A program made the translations under genes and the position numbers. From the NCBI GenBank assembly GCA_015039315.1, contig WIDE01000086.1, positions 1-64,000 of the forward strand: 64,000 nucleotides of DNA. The letters are read 5' to 3'. Under the pieces are notes generated by a model that made no database searches, was not told the origin of the DNA, and saw only the letters and a program-made list of their open reading frames with translations. Source of the DNA: Clavulina sp. PMI_390 (Eukaryota > Basidiomycota > Agaricomycetes > Cantharellales > Hydnaceae). This document shows, piece after piece, positions 61,292 through 64,000 of the stretch (position 1 is its first letter; each line of letters begins with the position of its first letter).

Positions 61292-62089
61292 GTGGGAACA
61301 GACTCGCTTTGTCACTTGTCACCAATGGGAGTATGGGCTGACTTACCCGCCGAGCCCGCGACCCAAGTGTTGGAAGAACTCTCTTCTGACAGAACTATCC
61401 CTGAAGGTAAAAGCTCTCGACGAGATCTCCTACACTGCACGTATGTGCCTCATCAATTCCGAGCAGTGACGGAACCCTTTCGAATTCCTTACCGCGACAT
61501 TCGCCTTCGAGCCCCAGACTTCGACATACCTGAGGGTTACGAAAGCGCTATATAATTCCCGAGCCTCTTCCAGCTCACTCGTACAATAATCCTCAAACCT
61601 CATCTGGGAAAGCACGTTCGTCGACTATTTGTGCCATTACTAGGTTTTGAATATCTCGATTTCAAAACCATCCTACTCCGATGGAATAGTGGCTATGATA
61701 AAGAAAGCTTTTGCAGGACGCTTTCGAAACAGAGTGTCATGGTCCCTGATTTACTTATCATCCTTGATGCCCTTGACCCGCTAGGTCTCAAGAACGGTCT
61801 ACTGTGGTGTGGAAAAGAAAATGGTGTGTTTATTGTTCTTTTGCACTTCCTTCCCAAATTACAATCGCTTCGCATTGAAGCGTCATCACGCCTCGATTGC
61901 ATCGCCTGCTCCTGCTTTGGCGCTTTTGGGGGGAGTGTCCCCGCCGCGCTTCGCTCGATTTCCGAGCTTTCAATTTTTGGACAGGATGACAGTGGAGTTG
62001 AGGTGCAGCCCTTCTTAGTGTCAAGGATTTCGATTCTAACTTTTCTTTTCAGAGAGACCTTGATTCTCCAGACGTCATACCGTTTATAG
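61292..62089 (+). pseudogene. Broken F-box-like gene
   Basis: The frame 61292-61555 encodes WADLPAEPATQVLEELS, then RDLLHCTYVPHQFRAVTEPFRIPYRDIRL, which looks like a weak F-box with a domain of the agaricomycete F-box type. A TAA at 61553-61555 stops it, but the same frame continues open from there to 62089 with PSLFQLTRTIILKPHLGKHVRRLF and leucine-rich LPKLQSLRIEAS. No intron fits around the stop. So a single nonsense codon divides what was one gene; the true 3' end may also be missing. Could be a live short protein instead, but the continuity argues for decay. Confidence 0.6.
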
Positions 62090-62213
62090 CGCTACCAACC
62101 AAATTGGCGCGTCATGACTCACTCGTACGGATTTCATATAATACGGGGTGCGCCTAACTATACCTACATGTACGATAGCGTTGCGATAGACTCACAATAC
62201 TATTACGCTACCG

Positions 62214-64000
62214 CTATAGCTTCTTGACTACTTGACGAGGTGGTTCGATCTTGTCTTTACCCGGCACCTTCACACGAAGTGTCCGCGTCCGCGAACGGGA
62301 ATGTCGTGACCTAACAGGAGAAGGGCCTTTCTCCACCTTTGCATCTAGCTGTGCTTCCTGGTCAACCTTTGGGTTCAGCTTCTCTTCTTCTTTCGTAGCT
62401 AAGAGCCCAACATAGTCATGCCGATAAGTCATAAACTCGAGCGTCCAACATCCCATGCGCTGAGTAAACAGTATCCACTTAGTTTTTCTCGATGAAAGCT
62501 GCGCCGTATCAAGGCAAAGCACTCACCGTCGCTTCCACTGACATTGCCTCGTCAAACTGAGGAAACGAGGGATCCTCAAAATCCAAACCCCAGAACGCCC
62601 GAATGATTTCAATCCAACCCTGTATAGTCTTGGCTGCGCTGTACCAGTTTCTGCGGACCTAGCTTACACAGTAAGGGGAAACAGGATCCTTACGGCTGAG
62701 AAGGTATAAGAGATGCTCTTACGTTATCGGGAAGGCTCTTCCACTCTTCCCCCGACATATCTTCGCTCTTTCTAAATCTGTACTGTCCCATGTACAACCA
62801 TTTTTTTGGTGCGAGCTTGCGGAATAGGGTGAGGCCATTTGGGGTCTCTGGGACTGGATTATACAACTCCTCCGGCCATCGGAAACATATACCATGCTCT
62901 CCAACCCGTAATGGGGCGCAAGCGTTCCATTCCTCGGCGACATAGCACATATTGACAACATTTTCATGCACCACACGGCTCTCTTTAGGGATAGACCAAA
63001 GGCCTTGAGGAGTTCCACCGAAAAGTCCACTAATGTCACCTCGCGTGAATGCAAGAGGGTGTGCTCCAGGCACGAGTTGCAGAGGAAAATGATCAACACG
63101 CCTGGAAGCGATCAAGCGAAATGCGCGCTGAGGTGGTATAGCATACAGCTGCAAGCTATATTAGCAGCTGATAAAAATTGTCTGACGGTGTTGTGGAACA
63201 ACAAATCACCTGCTCGTCAAAATCGGGCTTGAAGTCTTCCTAAAGTCAGAAAGATGAAATTAGTTTTGCGATATGGTCCCCCTCATGAAAGGAGGAAGAA
63301 AAGCGTACTAGCTCGTCGATATGATTAAGATTTAGAGCCTAGAGTATTCGAGCGTTCGGGAATTAACCAATGGTCTTCAAATCAAGTTGACCCAAAGATC
63401 TTACGGGCGGTGATGCGTAATCTTCTTCTTGAACGTCCCGCTCATTTAAATTACTCATCACATCGTCGGTGTTCGAAGACAGAAAGAATTTTTCAGGTAT
63501 ACCGAGGTACTCAAAGTACCAGCATTGCATCTACTACAATTGCCACACCAGATGTCAATAGAGGGATGCTGTTGAAATTGAGATCAAATGAGATATGCTA
63601 TGCTTACCGGCGTGAAGGTGTCACTAGCCATGGCCAGGTCAAAATGAGCGAACTTCACCGCTTGACCTCGAGGAAGGTTGAGGTTACTACCCCTCATACT
63701 GTCCATCCATAGTCGGTTTCCAAGTGCCGTTTTGTACCATAGGATCCGAGTCTAACGACCACGCCACCCAAAATATGATAAACAACTAGCAGTTCCCATT
63801 CAGGAGTAATAAGAAGGGAGGGAGTTACCTCAAGCGGAAGCGATATCCACTCCTGGCGATCGAGGGCAACGGATCTACAAGCACGATAGTGTCCAATGTA
63901 GCGGTACATATCATACCCTAAACTAGAACGTGATGACCTCGTAAAGACAGCAATCGAGGGCATATTCTCGCACAACATTCCGTATATGCTGTCATATTCG
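62214..64000 (-). CDS. DUF6697-like protein, 5' end beyond the window
   Basis: Minus-strand multi-exon gene ending at 62214 (VPGKDKIEPPRQVVKKL). Recurrent text of the form YIGHYRACRSVALDRQEWISLP (63850-63920) and WLYMGQYRFRKSEDMSGEEWKSLP (62720-62800) resembles the repeated Y-x-G-x-Y/EEW-x-x-LP pattern I associate with the basidiomycete DUF6697 family; NWYSAAKTIQGWIEII lies near 62600-62650. A basic Ser/Arg tail (RSRHSRSRTRTLRVKV) ends the protein. The frame stays open to the right edge past ATGs at 63963 and 63978, so the start is probably outside. Function unknown. Exon limits are approximate. Confidence 0.6.

Noticed and set aside
1..64000. CRISPR array, operon or prokaryotic gene cluster
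   Set aside because: Intron-rich eukaryotic genes throughout; no spaced direct repeats were seen.

Overview
The window looks like a chromosome segment of a filamentous basidiomycete (Agaricomycetes). The genes are dense, split by many 50-100 bp GT-AG introns, and mix conserved eukaryotic housekeeping genes with lineage-specific F-box, SET-TPR and MACPF families. The F-box families, the GH16 laminarinase and the DUF6697-like protein make a Rhizoctonia/Ceratobasidiaceae-type fungus plausible, but this is an inference from family content and not a species identification. Exon joins below were worked out by hand from splice sites and reading frame.

Layout. 0.1-21.5 kb is mostly ordinary: an arrestin-like trafficking adaptor, a secreted GH16 beta-glucanase, ornithine aminotransferase, a PH-domain protein, an AYR1-like short-chain dehydrogenase, an F-box protein, a small acidic protein, malic enzyme and the DNA primase large subunit. 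21.9-38.5 kb is an accessory block on the minus strand. It holds three tandem TPR+SET paralogues; a 3.5 kb hAT transposon with matching ends, an 8-bp target duplication and a transposase that looks complete sits inside the last exon of the middle copy. A secreted MACPF (perforin-like) protein lies between copies 2 and 3. 38.8-41.5 kb is the mitoribosome assembly factor Rsm22. 41.7-49.5 kb is an F-box cluster with three close paralogues (one broken by a frameshift and a stop) interrupted by an unrelated F-box gene. 50-61.2 kb is again conserved: head-to-head mitochondrial ribosomal proteins uL1m and mL40, the TORC1 subunit Raptor/KOG1, and CSN2 of the COP9 signalosome. The right end carries a broken F-box-like gene and a DUF6697-like gene that runs off the window.

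The most notable signals are the hAT insertion that splits a SET-domain gene and swaps its C-terminus for one encoded by the transposon end, the expansion and decay of the F-box and SET families, the secreted MACPF protein, and a 20-nt microexon in the GH16 gene that encodes both catalytic glutamates. I saw no CRISPR array, rRNA or tRNA gene.
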